The notes: a model not told the origin generated them from the letters alone. A stretch of DNA of 44,320 bases from Actinomycetota bacterium (GCA_947478745.1 CANJXE010000003.1:1-44320); one strand, 5' to 3'; positions 1-8,328 are shown, counted from the first letter of the stretch. Made by a program: numbers and translations.

Positions 1-815
1 GCGTGCGGCAGGTACCCCTGCTCGCGAAACTCCTCGACGCTCGCCGCGCCATGGCGCTTCGACAGCCGCTTCTTGTCCGGTCCCAGGATCATGGAGAGAT
101 GCGCAGTCGTCGGGAAGGTTCCGCCGAGCGCCTCGATCAGCAGCTTCTGACGCGGTGCCGACGGCAGCAGATCCTCGCCGCGGATGACGTGGGTGATGCC
201 CATCGCCATGTCGTCGAGCGGGTTGGCGAGCTGGTAGGTCGGTGCGCCCCCGCCCCGCATCAGCACGGTGTCGCCCAGCAGGCGGTGCTCGAACGCGATG
301 CGACCGCGGACCAGGTCCTCGATCACCGTCTCGCCCTCGAGCGGCGTGCGCAGGCGGATGATCGCGGGGCGCCCCTCGCCCTCGAAGCGGCTGATCTGCT
401 CCGTCGTGAGGTCGCGATGCAGACGCGTGGGCGCGGCCGGATCATCGGTGTGACGCGCCGCAGCGCGCGCGGCCTCGAGCTCGTCGGGCGTCTGGTAGCA
501 GCGGTAGGCCAGGCCCTGCTCGAGCAGCTGGTCGACGGCAGCCTGGTAGCGCTCGGACCGCTCGCTCTGCAGGTACGGCCCGTGGGGCCCCCCGAGCCGC
601 GGCGACTCGTCGAAGTCGAGACCGAGCCAGTCGAGCGACCGCTGGATCTGCTCGATCGCGCCCTCGGCCTCGCGCTCCGTGTCCGTGTCCTCGATGCGGA
701 GGACTGCGACGCCGCCGTGGTGGCGGGCGAAGAGCCAGTTGTAGAGCGCCGTGCGCACCCCGCCGACGTGGAGGAACCCGGTGGGCGAGGGAGCGAAGCG
801 GACGCGGACAGTCAT
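1..815 (-). CDS. gltX: Glutamyl-tRNA synthetase, N-terminal part (cut by window edge)
   Basis: Charges tRNA(Glu) with glutamate in the cytoplasm; class I aminoacyl-tRNA synthetase. The translation starts MTVRVRFAPSPTGFLHVGG, which carries the class I HIGH-type signature (HVGG, residues 16-19). Near the left edge it has the KMSKS equivalent KRLSKRHG. About 271 codons are visible, so the anticodon-binding C-terminal half lies outside the window. The ATG at 813-815 is chosen because the family begins with exactly this stretch and a TACGTT hexamer lies 7 nt upstream. Some bacteria have a nondiscriminating form or a second GltX paralog; the visible part does not decide this. Confidence 0.95.
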   Translation of the reverse strand, partial: MTVRVRFAPSPTGFLHVGGVRTALYNWLFARHHGGVAVLRIEDTDTEREAEGAIEQIQRSLDWLGLDFDESPRLGGPHGPYLQSERSERYQAAVDQLLEQGLAYRCYQTPDELEAARAAARHTDDPAAPTRLHRDLTTEQISRFEGEGRPAIIRLRTPLEGETVIEDLVRGRIAFEHRLLGDTVLMRGGGAPTYQLANPLDDMAMGITHVIRGEDLLPSAPRQKLLIEALGGTFPTTAHLSMILGPDKKRLSKRHGAASVEEFREQGYLPH

Positions 816-822
816 GCACGGA

Positions 823-828
823 AACGTA
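823..828 (-). promoter_or_regulatory. Putative -10 hexamer of gltX (leaderless type)
   Basis: On the minus strand TACGTT fits TAnnnT and ends 7 nt before the gltX ATG, so transcription would begin at or next to the start codon. No Shine-Dalgarno sequence is visible. The inference rests on the same geometry recurring at many genes in this window. Confidence 0.45.
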
Positions 829-914
829 CCGATCAACCCGGGATCGTCACGCACCAGTCCCGGCGATCAGTGCCGGGGGCGCACCCCGGCGCACGCGTCC
901 GCGAGGCCGCTTCG

Positions 915-920
915 TATGCT
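915..920 (+). promoter_or_regulatory. Putative -10 hexamer of nfo (leaderless type)
   Basis: TATGCT lies 6 nt upstream of the GTG start of nfo, with no Shine-Dalgarno sequence between them. This supports the GTG at 927 as the start. Confidence 0.5.
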
Positions 921-926
921 GACGGG

Positions 927-1802
927 GTGATCGCAGGCGCCCACGTCTCCTCGGCCGGTGGCCTGCACAACGTGCCGGCGCGTGCCGCTGCCATCGCTGC
1001 CGATGGCGTGCAGGTCTTCATCCAGAGCGCCCGCACGTGGAAGCCCACCGCGCACCGGCCCGAGGACCTCGCCGTCCTGCGCGCGGCGCGCGAGAGCGGC
1101 CAGGTGCAGTACATCGTCTGCCACGCGATCTACTTCATCAACCTCGCCACCGACGAGCCCGCGCTGCTCGAGAAGAGCCGCGCTGCGCTCCTCAACACGA
1201 TCGACGTCGCCAATGCCATCGCGGCCGACGGGATCGTGCTGCACGTCGGCTCGCACAAGGGGCGCGGGCTCGAGGCGACGCTGCCGCAGATCGTGGCTGA
1301 GCTCAAGGTCGCGCTGGCGCACCTCGACGGACCGTGGCTCCTGCTGGAGAACTCCGCGGGCGCCGGCGGCACGATCGGCCGCGACCCGGTCGAGCTGGCG
1401 AGCATCATCAACGCCGTCGACCACCCGCGCCTCGGGCTCTGCATCGATACCTGCCACGCCTACGTCTCGGGCGTCGACGTGACCGATCCACAGCAGCTCG
1501 ACGCCCTCGTCGAGCAGCTCGACACGCTCGTCGGCATCGATCGGCTGCGCTGCCTGCACGTCAACGACGCGGCCGCAGCCTGTGGATCGAATCGCGATCG
1601 CCACGCCAACGTCGGCGAGGGCGAGATGGGCGACGGGCTCGCCCTCACCCTCTCCCACCCCCTGCTGGCCGACCTCCCGATGCTGCTGGAGACGCCCGGG
1701 CATGAGGGCAACGGGCCGGATGCGCAGGAGATCGCAACCCTGCGCGCCCTGCACGCCGCAGGCCTCAAGCGTCGTCAGGCGAAGCAGAAGCGCGCACGCT
1801 GA
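927..1802 (+). CDS. nfo: Endonuclease IV (AP endonuclease)
   Basis: Cleaves DNA 5' of abasic sites in base excision repair; a trinuclear zinc TIM-barrel enzyme. The 291-residue product matches the family length. It begins VIAGAHVSSAGGL. All the expected metal ligands are visible in order: His in HAIYF, His in HVGSHKG, Glu in LLENSAG, Asp and His in CIDTCHAY, His in LHVND, Asp and His in DRHANVGEG, and Glu in LLETPGHEG. The reading frame is open far upstream, but similarity begins only at the GTG, which has a -10-like hexamer 6 nt before it. It is divergent from gltX; its last 38 bp overlap the convergent small gene at 1765-2145. Confidence 0.95.
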   Translation: MIAGAHVSSAGGLHNVPARAAAIAADGVQVFIQSARTWKPTAHRPEDLAVLRAARESGQVQYIVCHAIYFINLATDEPALLEKSRAALLNTIDVANAIAADGIVLHVGSHKGRGLEATLPQIVAELKVALAHLDGPWLLLENSAGAGGTIGRDPVELASIINAVDHPRLGLCIDTCHAYVSGVDVTDPQQLDALVEQLDTLVGIDRLRCLHVNDAAAACGSNRDRHANVGEGEMGDGLALTLSHPLLADLPMLLETPGHEGNGPDAQEIATLRALHAAGLKRRQAKQKRAR

Positions 1803-2145
1803 TCGTGAAGGTGCCGCCCTCGGGCGGCTCGCGGAACTCCGGATTCACGCACCCGATCTCCGGCAGCCGCTGCGGATAGGCGGCCTCGACCCGGGCGGAG
1901 CAGATCGCCAGGGGCACACGCGCCGCCCGAATCGCGCCGAATGCGCGCCCGTCGGCCAGACACGACTCGAGCGCCGCCAGCTCCACCTCGGCGCGGTGCA
2001 CGCCCTCCACGCAACCGACGTAGCGACGGCCATCCTTGGCGTCGTACGCGTACAGGCGAGAACAGCCAAGGCAGGCGACCGGATCCACGACCCAGTCGCA
2101 GTAGACGCGACAGCGTCGGCAGGAGGAATCGCGATCGATCGCCAT
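1765..2145 (-). CDS. Small cysteine-rich protein, probable zinc ribbon
   Basis: 126 residues, function not recognised. The N-terminus has CxxC at residues 9-12, a further Cys at 16, and a second CxxC at 25-28 (CLGC), the spacing of a treble-clef or zinc-ribbon fold. Further Cys residues follow (for example in YVGCVEG and LAICS). No signal peptide or membrane segment is visible. It lies 42 bp downstream of gcvH on the same strand and may share the gcvT-gcvH transcript. Its 3' end overlaps the 3' end of nfo by 38 bp on the opposite strand. It is kept as a gene because of the ordered cysteine pattern; the function is unknown. Confidence 0.6.
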   Translation of the reverse strand: MAIDRDSSCRRCRVYCDWVVDPVACLGCSRLYAYDAKDGRRYVGCVEGVHRAEVELAALESCLADGRAFGAIRAARVPLAICSARVEAAYPQRLPEIGCVNPEFREPPEGGTFTISVRASASPDDA

Positions 2146-2187
2146 GCGCCCATCGTGGCACGCCGGCAGGACCGGCGTGGCGGAGAC

Positions 2188-2571
2188 CTAGAGCAGGCCC
2201 TGGTACGCCGCGGCGTCGAGCAGCGTCTCGACCAAGCTCGGGTCGTCGAGCTTGACGCGAATCAACCAGCCCTGGTCGTACGGATCCTCGTTGACGAGCT
2301 CCGGCGACTCGACGGCCTTGTCGTTGACGGCCGTGACGGTGCCGCCCAGCGGAGCGATCACGTCGGAGACGGCCTTGACCGACTCCAGCGAGCCGTACGA
2401 GCTATCGGCGTCGACGTGCGAGCCGACCGCAGGCGGCTCGAAGTACACGACCTCGCCGAGAGCGTCCTGTGCGTGCCATGTGATCCCGAAGATCGCCTCG
2501 TCGCCGTCGGCGCGCACCCAGTCATGATCTCGGTGATAGCGCAGATCAGCGGGGTAGCTTTCCTCAGCCAT
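2188..2571 (-). CDS. gcvH: Glycine cleavage system H protein
   Basis: Lipoyl carrier of the glycine cleavage complex; it shuttles the aminomethyl group from P protein to T protein and is reoxidised by L protein. The 127-residue length is typical. The lipoylation lysine is K66 in the motif ESVKAVSD, and the GITWHAQDALGE and VNEDPYDQGW segments are characteristic. It starts 3 nt after the gcvT stop, so the two are translationally coupled. gcvP and gcvL are not in the window. Confidence 0.97.
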   Translation of the reverse strand: MAEESYPADLRYHRDHDWVRADGDEAIFGITWHAQDALGEVVYFEPPAVGSHVDADSSYGSLESVKAVSDVIAPLGGTVTAVNDKAVESPELVNEDPYDQGWLIRVKLDDPSLVETLLDAAAYQGLL

Positions 2572-2574
2572 GGC

Positions 2575-3675
2575 TCAGGACTCCTTCTTGTAGAACGGCA
2601 GGGGAACGACCTCGGCGTCGCGCTCGCGACCGCGGATGTCGACCTGCAGCGTCGTGCCGGGAGCCGCATGCACGGGCGAGATGTAGCCCAGTCCGATGCC
2701 GCGGTCGACGCTCGGGGAGAGCGTGCCGCTGGTGATCGTGCCGATCTTCACGCCGTCCTTCAGGATCGCGTAGCCCTCGCGCGGAATCGCGCGATCCAGC
2801 AGCTGGATGCCGACGAGCTGGCGCTTGACGCCCTTGGCGACCTGCTTGTCGAGGACGGTGCTGCCGACGAACTCGCGCCCGAGGTGCACGAAGCGGCCGA
2901 GGTTGGCCTCGATCGGCGTCGTCTTCGCATCGATGTCGTGACCGTGCAGCGGGTATCCCATCTCAAGGCGCAGCGTGTCGCGCGCGCCGAGTCCGCTCGG
3001 CACGACGCCGTGCTCCCGGTGAGCCAGAATGCCGTCCCAGAGGTCGCCAGCGCGATCGGCGGCGCACATGATCTCGACGCCGATCTCGCCGGTGTACCCC
3101 GTGCGCGCGACGCGGCAGGGAACCCCGGCCACCATGCGCTCGACGATGGTGAACGGCTTGATCGTGTCCGGTGCCGGCGTCTTCTTCTGCCAGACGTCGG
3201 CGAGGAGATCCAGCGTCACGGGGCCCTGGAGCGCGATCATCGCGGTCTCGGCGCTGATATCGGTGACGACCGCGCCGCGGTGCTTGAATGCCTTCAGGTG
3301 CTCGAAATCGGCCTTGATGTTGCCTGCGTTGACGACCAGCAGCCACGTCTTGTCCGGCAGCCGGTAGACGATCAGGTCGTCGATGATGCCGCCCTTCTCG
3401 TTGAGCAGGAACGAGTACTGCGCCTGCCCCTCGTCGAGACGGTCGATGTCGCTGGCCAGCGCCTTGCGCAGCAGTCCCTCGGCACCCGAGCCCGTAACCT
3501 CGAGCTGGCCCATGTGCGAGACGTCGAAGATGCCCGCACGGGCGCGCACGGCACGGTGCTCCTCGTTGATGCCCACGTAGTAGACGGGCATCTCCCAGCC
3601 GCCGAACTCGACCATGCGGGCGCCGAGCTCCTCGTGGCGGTCGTACAGCGGGGTGCGGTTGAGGCTGCTCGTCAT
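2575..3675 (-). CDS. gcvT: Aminomethyltransferase (glycine cleavage T protein)
   Basis: Transfers the methylene group from the H protein to tetrahydrofolate, releasing ammonia. 366 residues, normal for GcvT. Family signatures include LYDRHEELGARMVEFGGWEM near the N-terminus, FDVSHMGQ, YTGEIGVEI, and ARDTLRLEMGYPLHGHDI. The ATG at 3673-3675 is the only sensible start; no strong Shine-Dalgarno precedes it. A TAGTAT hexamer (minus strand, 3740-3745) is a possible -10 with a leader of roughly 60 nt. I looked for the two-aptamer glycine riboswitch in the leader and did not find one. Confidence 0.97.
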   Translation of the reverse strand: MTSSLNRTPLYDRHEELGARMVEFGGWEMPVYYVGINEEHRAVRARAGIFDVSHMGQLEVTGSGAEGLLRKALASDIDRLDEGQAQYSFLLNEKGGIIDDLIVYRLPDKTWLLVVNAGNIKADFEHLKAFKHRGAVVTDISAETAMIALQGPVTLDLLADVWQKKTPAPDTIKPFTIVERMVAGVPCRVARTGYTGEIGVEIMCAADRAGDLWDGILAHREHGVVPSGLGARDTLRLEMGYPLHGHDIDAKTTPIEANLGRFVHLGREFVGSTVLDKQVAKGVKRQLVGIQLLDRAIPREGYAILKDGVKIGTITSGTLSPSVDRGIGLGYISPVHAAPGTTLQVDIRGRERDAEVVPLPFYKKES

Positions 3676-3877
3676 GGTTCAGCGATGCGGGGGTCGGGCG
3701 TGCGCGGTGTCCCTATCGCGTACGAACTGCATTGCCGAGATACTACCGCGTTCTGTCCCTTGATGCGTGGTGCCCGTCGCAATGTCACGGTGCTGTTGCA
3801 GATCGCCCCTCGACGACACGGGATCGGATGGCGGTGTAGCCTTCAAGGGCAGTGGGCTGATCGCCCGCTCCTCGCGT

Positions 3878-4675
3878 ATGCGGATTCTCCTGCTGATCAT
3901 CACCGGCCTGGCGCTCATCGCCCCGGCCACGGCTCTCGCCCAGACGCCGCCGTTCACGCTGTTCCCGGTGATCGGGGGCGCGCACTACACCGATGACTTC
4001 GGCGATGGACGTGCGGGCGGCAGCCACGAGGGCAATGATCTGCTTGCGCCCTGCGGCACGCCGACCGTTGCCGTGGTGCCCGGCACCGTCACGCTCGACT
4101 GGGGCGATCGCTCCGGCTGGATGGTGACGCTCAAGGGCAAGAGCAGCTGGTACCGCTACATCCACATGGATGGCCGCGACGGCCCCCGCAGCGCGCTCGC
4201 GAAGGGCCTGAAGGACGGCTCGCGGGTCAAGGCCGGTCAGATCATCTCCTACGTCGGCGATACGGGCGATGCCAGCGGCGGCCCCTGCCACCTCCACTTC
4301 GAGCTGCATCGCGGCGCCAACGTCTCGTCGCCGTATGCGTACCTCCAGACGGCGACGATCATGCAGCTCGATCCGGCCGACCCGGTCAGCGCGAATGCCG
4401 TCACCCCGCAGGTCTCGCTGACGATCACGGGCGTCGTCGCCTGGACCGCGACGGTCGCCGGCGAGGGACGCCTGATCATCCGCCCCACGGGCGTTTCGTC
4501 GTCCGACGGCACGAAGCTGTCGCATGCCGGCACGATCGCGCTGCGCGCCAGCCCGTCGCTCTTCCCCGCCGCCTCCGTTGGCCGCTCCGTCACCGTCACG
4601 ACCACCGCCGTCGGGCTGACGACCGCGCTGCAGGACATCGTGCCGCTGTCGTGGACAGCGGCCACGGTCACCTGA
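3878..4675 (+). CDS. Secreted M23-family (LytM-like) peptidase domain protein
   Basis: 265 residues. Residues 1-22 are a cleavable signal peptide (MRILLLIITGLALIAPATALA, cut near ALAQ), so it acts outside the membrane. The M23 fold follows: GSHEGNDLLAPCGTPTVAVVPGTV carries the first metal ligands (HxxxD), and GGPCHLHFELH carries the HLH motif. Both zinc-binding motifs are intact, so it is a plausible active endopeptidase on cell-wall cross-links, or a LytM-type regulator. The C-terminal 90 residues are Thr/Ser/Val-rich with no recognised domain. The start is the ATG that begins the signal peptide. It is convergent with the esterase, with only 1 bp between stop codons. Confidence 0.85.
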   Translation: MRILLLIITGLALIAPATALAQTPPFTLFPVIGGAHYTDDFGDGRAGGSHEGNDLLAPCGTPTVAVVPGTVTLDWGDRSGWMVTLKGKSSWYRYIHMDGRDGPRSALAKGLKDGSRVKAGQIISYVGDTGDASGGPCHLHFELHRGANVSSPYAYLQTATIMQLDPADPVSANAVTPQVSLTITGVVAWTATVAGEGRLIIRPTGVSSSDGTKLSHAGTIALRASPSLFPAASVGRSVTVTTTAVGLTTALQDIVPLSWTAATVT

Positions 4676-4676
4676 G

Positions 4677-5321
4677 TCAGTCGATCCGCAGCGCCATGCC
4701 GATCTGGTGCCGGAGGTCCGGTAGCCAGGCGGCGTCGATCGTGTGCACCACCGGCGTCTCGCGGTAGGTCACGTCCATGCCCGCAGCCAGCAGCTCGTCG
4801 CGTGCCGATCGGCCGAACGAGACGTCGATGACCGGATCGATGCTGCCGTGCACGATCGTGACGGGCGGGCGATCGGGCGACGCCAGGTCGAGCGGATGCC
4901 GCTCGACGTGCGGGATGAAGCCCACCATCGCCAAGAGCGCGGCGGGTGGCGTCCGGTTGGCGGCGAGCGCCATCGCGTAGGCCATCACGCAACCCTGCGA
5001 GAAGCCACCGAGGACGATGCGCTCCTCGGGCACGCCGATGCGATCGGGCAGGCCGTCCAGCCAGTCATCGAGCAGCTGCACCGACGCCAGGAAGGTCGCC
5101 TGATCGGGGTGGCCGACGCGCGGCACGACGTACCAGTGCCAACCGCCGGTGCCCAGGTCGAGCGGTGCGCGGGGCGTGACGCCGACCAGGCGCTGCTCCG
5201 GGTCGAGCACCTCGATGATCGGCAGCAGGTCGTGCTCGTCGGCGCCGCGTCCATGAAAGAGCACCAGGGCGCCCTCGGGCTCGCCGCGAGACGGTCGAAT
5301 GCGCTCGACGATCCCGCTCAT
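4677..5321 (-). CDS. Alpha/beta hydrolase, phospholipase/carboxylesterase family (MhqD-like)
   Basis: 214 residues, the length of the phospholipase/carboxylesterase family. The catalytic triad is visible: nucleophile S108 in GGFSQG, D162 in HGSIDPVI, and H193 in VVHTID. LFHGRGADEHDL near residue 21 provides the oxyanion strand. Its ATG overlaps the stop of the ring-cleaving dioxygenase gene by 4 nt (ATGA), so the two are coupled. In Bacillus the mhqNOD operon pairs the same two families in quinone and thiol-reactive electrophile defence, hence the MhqD-like label. The substrate is inferred, not shown. Confidence 0.8.
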   Translation of the reverse strand: MSGIVERIRPSRGEPEGALVLFHGRGADEHDLLPIIEVLDPEQRLVGVTPRAPLDLGTGGWHWYVVPRVGHPDQATFLASVQLLDDWLDGLPDRIGVPEERIVLGGFSQGCVMAYAMALAANRTPPAALLAMVGFIPHVERHPLDLASPDRPPVTIVHGSIDPVIDVSFGRSARDELLAAGMDVTYRETPVVHTIDAAWLPDLRHQIGMALRID

Positions 5322-6229
5322 CGGTACGGCGCCCAGGGGTCGGGGATCGGGGCGAGCCGCTCCTCGAGCAGGGGGCGCAGATGCTCGTGCTGGCGCGGCA
5401 GGCACAGCGAGGCGCCGAGCGTCTCGATCGGCTCGTCGACGGCGAAGCCCGGACCGTCGGTGGCGATCTCGAACAGCACGCCGGAGGGCTCGCGGAAGTA
5501 GATCGAGCGGAAGTAGTCGCGATCCACGATCGGCGTGGCCTGCACACCGGCCTCGGCGGCGCGGCCGAGCCAGTGCACATGGTCCGTATCCGTGCTGGCC
5601 CACGCCACGTGGTGCGTCGTTCCCGCACCGCCGATCGCCGCCTCGCCGCCTGCGTGCACGAGCTCGTAGGCGGCGCCGTGGCCGGCCGCCTCGGTCCACC
5701 AGATGCCGGCGTCGTGCTCGAAGCCGAGCGACGCCAGCACGGCGGCGCTGCCCTGCGGATCGCGGGTCTGGGCCTGGACGCCGATCATCCGACGCAAGGC
5801 GACCTCGCCGGGAACGTGCGGGGCCTCGGCGTGCGGCAGGTGCGCGCTCTCGGGGACGGCGATGAGCCGCGTCACGAGGCCCTCGTGGTCCCAGACGTTG
5901 AGATGCGCCGCGCCACGCTCGGTGGTCGCGCGGCCCGCGAGGTGGCGTTCCCACCAGTCCAGCGCGTCTTCACCGGGCACGCTCCAGTCGATCCGGGTGA
6001 CCATGCCCTCGCCCGCGCGGCCGAGGCGCGCTCCCGGGTACTCGAAGAAGGTCAGCGCGGTGCCGGGCGCGCCCGTGCGGTCGCCGTAGTACAGGTGGTA
6101 CGCGCCAGGGTCATCGAAGTTGACGGTCTTCTTCACGAGCCGCAGGCCCAGCACCCCGCCGTAGAACTCGGCGTTGCGCGGACCGTCCGCGGTGATCGCC
6201 GTGACGTGATGGATGCCGTGCAGGCGCAT
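5318..6229 (-). CDS. Ring-cleaving dioxygenase, glyoxalase/VOC family (MhqO-like)
   Basis: 303 residues made of two VOC (glyoxalase I-like) modules, as in MhqO/MhqA-type extradiol dioxygenases. Metal-binding positions appear as His in GIHHVT (residues 5-10), His in GTTHHVAW, and Glu in GVLFEIATDGPGF. The start ATG begins the family-typical MRLHGIHHVT. It is followed directly by the esterase with a 4-nt ATGA overlap. Probable role: opening of hydroquinone or catechol-type rings, with the esterase acting on the product or on a related electrophile. The exact substrate cannot be read from the sequence. Confidence 0.85.
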   Translation of the reverse strand: MRLHGIHHVTAITADGPRNAEFYGGVLGLRLVKKTVNFDDPGAYHLYYGDRTGAPGTALTFFEYPGARLGRAGEGMVTRIDWSVPGEDALDWWERHLAGRATTERGAAHLNVWDHEGLVTRLIAVPESAHLPHAEAPHVPGEVALRRMIGVQAQTRDPQGSAAVLASLGFEHDAGIWWTEAAGHGAAYELVHAGGEAAIGGAGTTHHVAWASTDTDHVHWLGRAAEAGVQATPIVDRDYFRSIYFREPSGVLFEIATDGPGFAVDEPIETLGASLCLPRQHEHLRPLLEERLAPIPDPWAPYR

Positions 6230-6233
6230 GGGA

Positions 6234-6440
6234 CTACTGCTCGTCGTTCGGCCGGATGACACGACGGTTGTAGAGCCGCGCACCGAGCGCACCGGCACCG
6301 CTGAGGAGGGCCAGCAGCGCCGCATTCTGGTACGTGTCCGGCCACGCGATGAAGAAGTGCAGGAGCGCGAGGGCCCCGAGTCCGAAGAAGTAGCCGAAGC
6401 CGAAGGTCGCGAGATAGTCGATGATCGGGCGCTGCGTCAT
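6234..6440 (-). CDS. Small membrane protein, two TM segments
   Basis: 68 residues from the ATG at 6438-6440, or 74 from the in-frame GTG at 6456-6458. It has two hydrophobic segments (FGFGYFFGLGALALLHFFI, then AALLALLSGAGALGA) and a basic C-terminal tail, so an integral membrane hairpin is likely. It begins 41-24 nt after argD and ends 4 nt before the dioxygenase start, so it may be co-transcribed. GAGG lies close upstream of the ATG but at short spacing, so the start is uncertain. I do not recognise the family. Confidence 0.6.
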   Translation of the reverse strand: MTQRPIIDYLATFGFGYFFGLGALALLHFFIAWPDTYQNAALLALLSGAGALGARLYNRRVIRPNDEQ

Positions 6441-6481
6441 ATCCTCAGTGTCGGGCACCTGCCGGACGGGCGCAAACCGGA

Positions 6482-7654
6482 TCAGTCGCGTGCGGCGAGG
6501 ACGGTCTGCAGCGTCGCGATCGCGAGGTCGATCTGATCGGCGTCGATCACGAGCGGCGGGATCAGTCGCAGCGCCGACTCCGTGACGGCGTTGACCAACA
6601 CGCCGCGCTCACGCAGCGCCACGGCCACGCCTGCGGCATCGCCGGCGGCCAGCTCGACCGCGACCATCAGCCCCGCGCCGCGAACGTCGGCGACGCCGGG
6701 CACCGACCGCAGGCCGCTGGCCAGACGGTCTCCCATCCGCTGCGCGTTGCCGATGAGGTCATCGTCGGCCACCACGTCCAGCGTCGCCAGCGCGCCGGCG
6801 GCGATCGCCGGCGAGCCGCCGTACGTCGTGCCATGGTCGCCGGGCCGGAACCCGGTGGCCAGGTCGCGCGACAGGACCGCGCCGATCGGCAGACCGCTGG
6901 CCAGGCCCTTCGCCAGCGTGATCACATCGGGACGCACGCCGGACCGCTGGAACGAGAACCAGGCGCCGGTGCGGCCGATGCCCGTCTGCACCTCATCGAA
7001 GATCAGCAGCGCGCCGTGCTCGTCACACGCAGCACGCGCCGCCATGAGCAGCTCGTCGGAGATCACGTTGACGCCCCCCTCGCCCTGGATCGGCTCGATC
7101 AGGACGCCGGCGGTATCAGGTCCGATCGCGGCGCGCAGCGCCTCCACATCAGCGCGCGGTACCTGCTGGAAGCCGGCCGGGAGGGGCTCGAACGGGTCCT
7201 TCTTCGACGCTCCCCAGGTCGCGGCGAGCGCGCCCATCGTGCGGCCGTGGAACGCGCCCTCGAGGCTGACGATGTGGTGCTTCCCGTCTCCCCCGACCTC
7301 GCGCCCGTGGCGCCGGGCCAGCTTGATCGCGGCCTCGTTGGCCTCGGCCCCCGAGTTGCAGAAGAACGCACGCTGCAGGCCGCTCAGCTCGCAGAGCCGC
7401 TCGGCGAGCGCCACGGCGGGCTCGCTCCAGAAGAGGTTGGAGACGTGCCCGAGGGTCGCCGCCTGCTCCGCCAGCGCCGTGGCGGGTGCGGGATGCCCGT
7501 GTCCGAGCGTGACCACGGCGATGCCGGCGACGAGATCCAGGTAGCGGTTGCCCGCGTCGTCCCAGACCCAGCACCCCTGGCCGCGCACGAGCGTCAGGGG
7601 TCGCGGCGGGTAGTTCGTCATCATCACGTCGCCGCCGCGACGGGCGATGCTCAT
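6482..7654 (-). CDS. argD: Acetylornithine aminotransferase
   Basis: PLP-dependent class III aminotransferase that converts N-acetylglutamate semialdehyde to N-acetylornithine. 390 residues. Visible motifs: NSGAEANEAAIKLAR (100-114), FHGRTMG, the FDEVQTGIGRTG PLP-ring aspartate region (219-230), and the Schiff-base lysine K249 in TLAKGLASG. The chosen ATG (7652-7654) overlaps the argB stop by 4 nt (ATGA). A downstream ATG pair (MMTNYPPRP) is an alternative start and fits the family's usual N-terminus equally well. It is the last gene of the argC-argJ-argB-argD run. Confidence 0.95.
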   Translation of the reverse strand: MSIARRGGDVMMTNYPPRPLTLVRGQGCWVWDDAGNRYLDLVAGIAVVTLGHGHPAPATALAEQAATLGHVSNLFWSEPAVALAERLCELSGLQRAFFCNSGAEANEAAIKLARRHGREVGGDGKHHIVSLEGAFHGRTMGALAATWGASKKDPFEPLPAGFQQVPRADVEALRAAIGPDTAGVLIEPIQGEGGVNVISDELLMAARAACDEHGALLIFDEVQTGIGRTGAWFSFQRSGVRPDVITLAKGLASGLPIGAVLSRDLATGFRPGDHGTTYGGSPAIAAGALATLDVVADDDLIGNAQRMGDRLASGLRSVPGVADVRGAGLMVAVELAAGDAAGVAVALRERGVLVNAVTESALRLIPPLVIDADQIDLAIATLQTVLAARD

Positions 7655-8328
7655 GGCCGCACCTGCGTGCCGGCGCCGATGCGGACGCACCGCACGCCGC
7701 CGGCGAGCGCGGCATTGCAGGCCTCGAGCTTCGGGAGCATGCCGCCGCTGACGGTGGGCGGTGCGGCGGCCGAGATCGTGGCCAGCACGTTGCCCGCCTC
7801 GTCCAGCACGCCGGGAACGTCAGAGAGGAAGGCCAGCTCGTCGGCCCCGAGGGCGATGGCGATGGCCGAGGCGACGTCGTCGGCGTTGACGTTGAGCAGC
7901 CGCGGCGAGGTGCCTTCGCGACCGATCGGGGCGATCAGCGGCAGCCGATCGGCATTCCACGCCGCGCGAATCACCTCGACGTCGACGACTGCGGGCTCGC
8001 CGACCAGGCCGAGCTCGCGCCGGCGCAGGCACTGGAGGAGCTCGCCATTGCGAAAGGGCTGTGCCTCTCGGCCGAGCTCCCGCAGCTCCGCCACGAGCGC
8101 GTCGGAGACGTCGGCGAGAGCAACGCGCGCGCAGGCCAGCGTCGGCAGATCGGTGTAGCGGCGACCATCGACCCAGCGGGCCGGGATGCCACGCGTCTCC
8201 ATCAGCGCGGTGATCTGGGCGCCACCGCCATGCACCAGCACCAGCGGACGGCCGTCGGCGGCAGCGATCGCATCAGGCAGCAGCGCAAGCGCATTGCCAC
8301 CCAGCTTCGCGACGAGGGCGCCGGTCAC
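7651..8328 (-). CDS. argB: Acetylglutamate kinase, short divergent form
   Basis: Phosphorylates N-acetylglutamate in arginine synthesis; amino-acid kinase fold. Present: K8 in VAKLGG, the HGGG loop (33-36), VDGRRYTDLPT, the NVNADDVASAIA segment, and LSDVPGVL. It has only 225 residues against 260-300 for typical ArgB. It lacks the extra N-terminal helix seen in arginine-inhibited hexameric enzymes, and the usual GLSGKDG loop is replaced by a shorter PFRNGELL stretch. The GTG start overlaps the argJ stop by 4 nt (GTGA). Operon position makes the ArgB assignment firm, but the substrate loop is unusual. Confidence 0.88.
   Translation of the reverse strand: MTGALVAKLGGNALALLPDAIAAADGRPLVLVHGGGAQITALMETRGIPARWVDGRRYTDLPTLACARVALADVSDALVAELRELGREAQPFRNGELLQCLRRRELGLVGEPAVVDVEVIRAAWNADRLPLIAPIGREGTSPRLLNVNADDVASAIAIALGADELAFLSDVPGVLDEAGNVLATISAAAPPTVSGGMLPKLEACNAALAGGVRCVRIGAGTQVRP

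Noticed and set aside
3-926. Long plus-strand open frame continuing upstream of nfo
   Set aside because: It is the antisense shadow of gltX caused by high GC; similarity to endonuclease IV begins only at 927.
3676-3877. Glycine riboswitch upstream of gcvT
   Set aside because: No tandem aptamer features or conserved GGAGAG...CUCUCAGG-type segments on the minus strand; the leader from the likely -10 is only about 60 nt.
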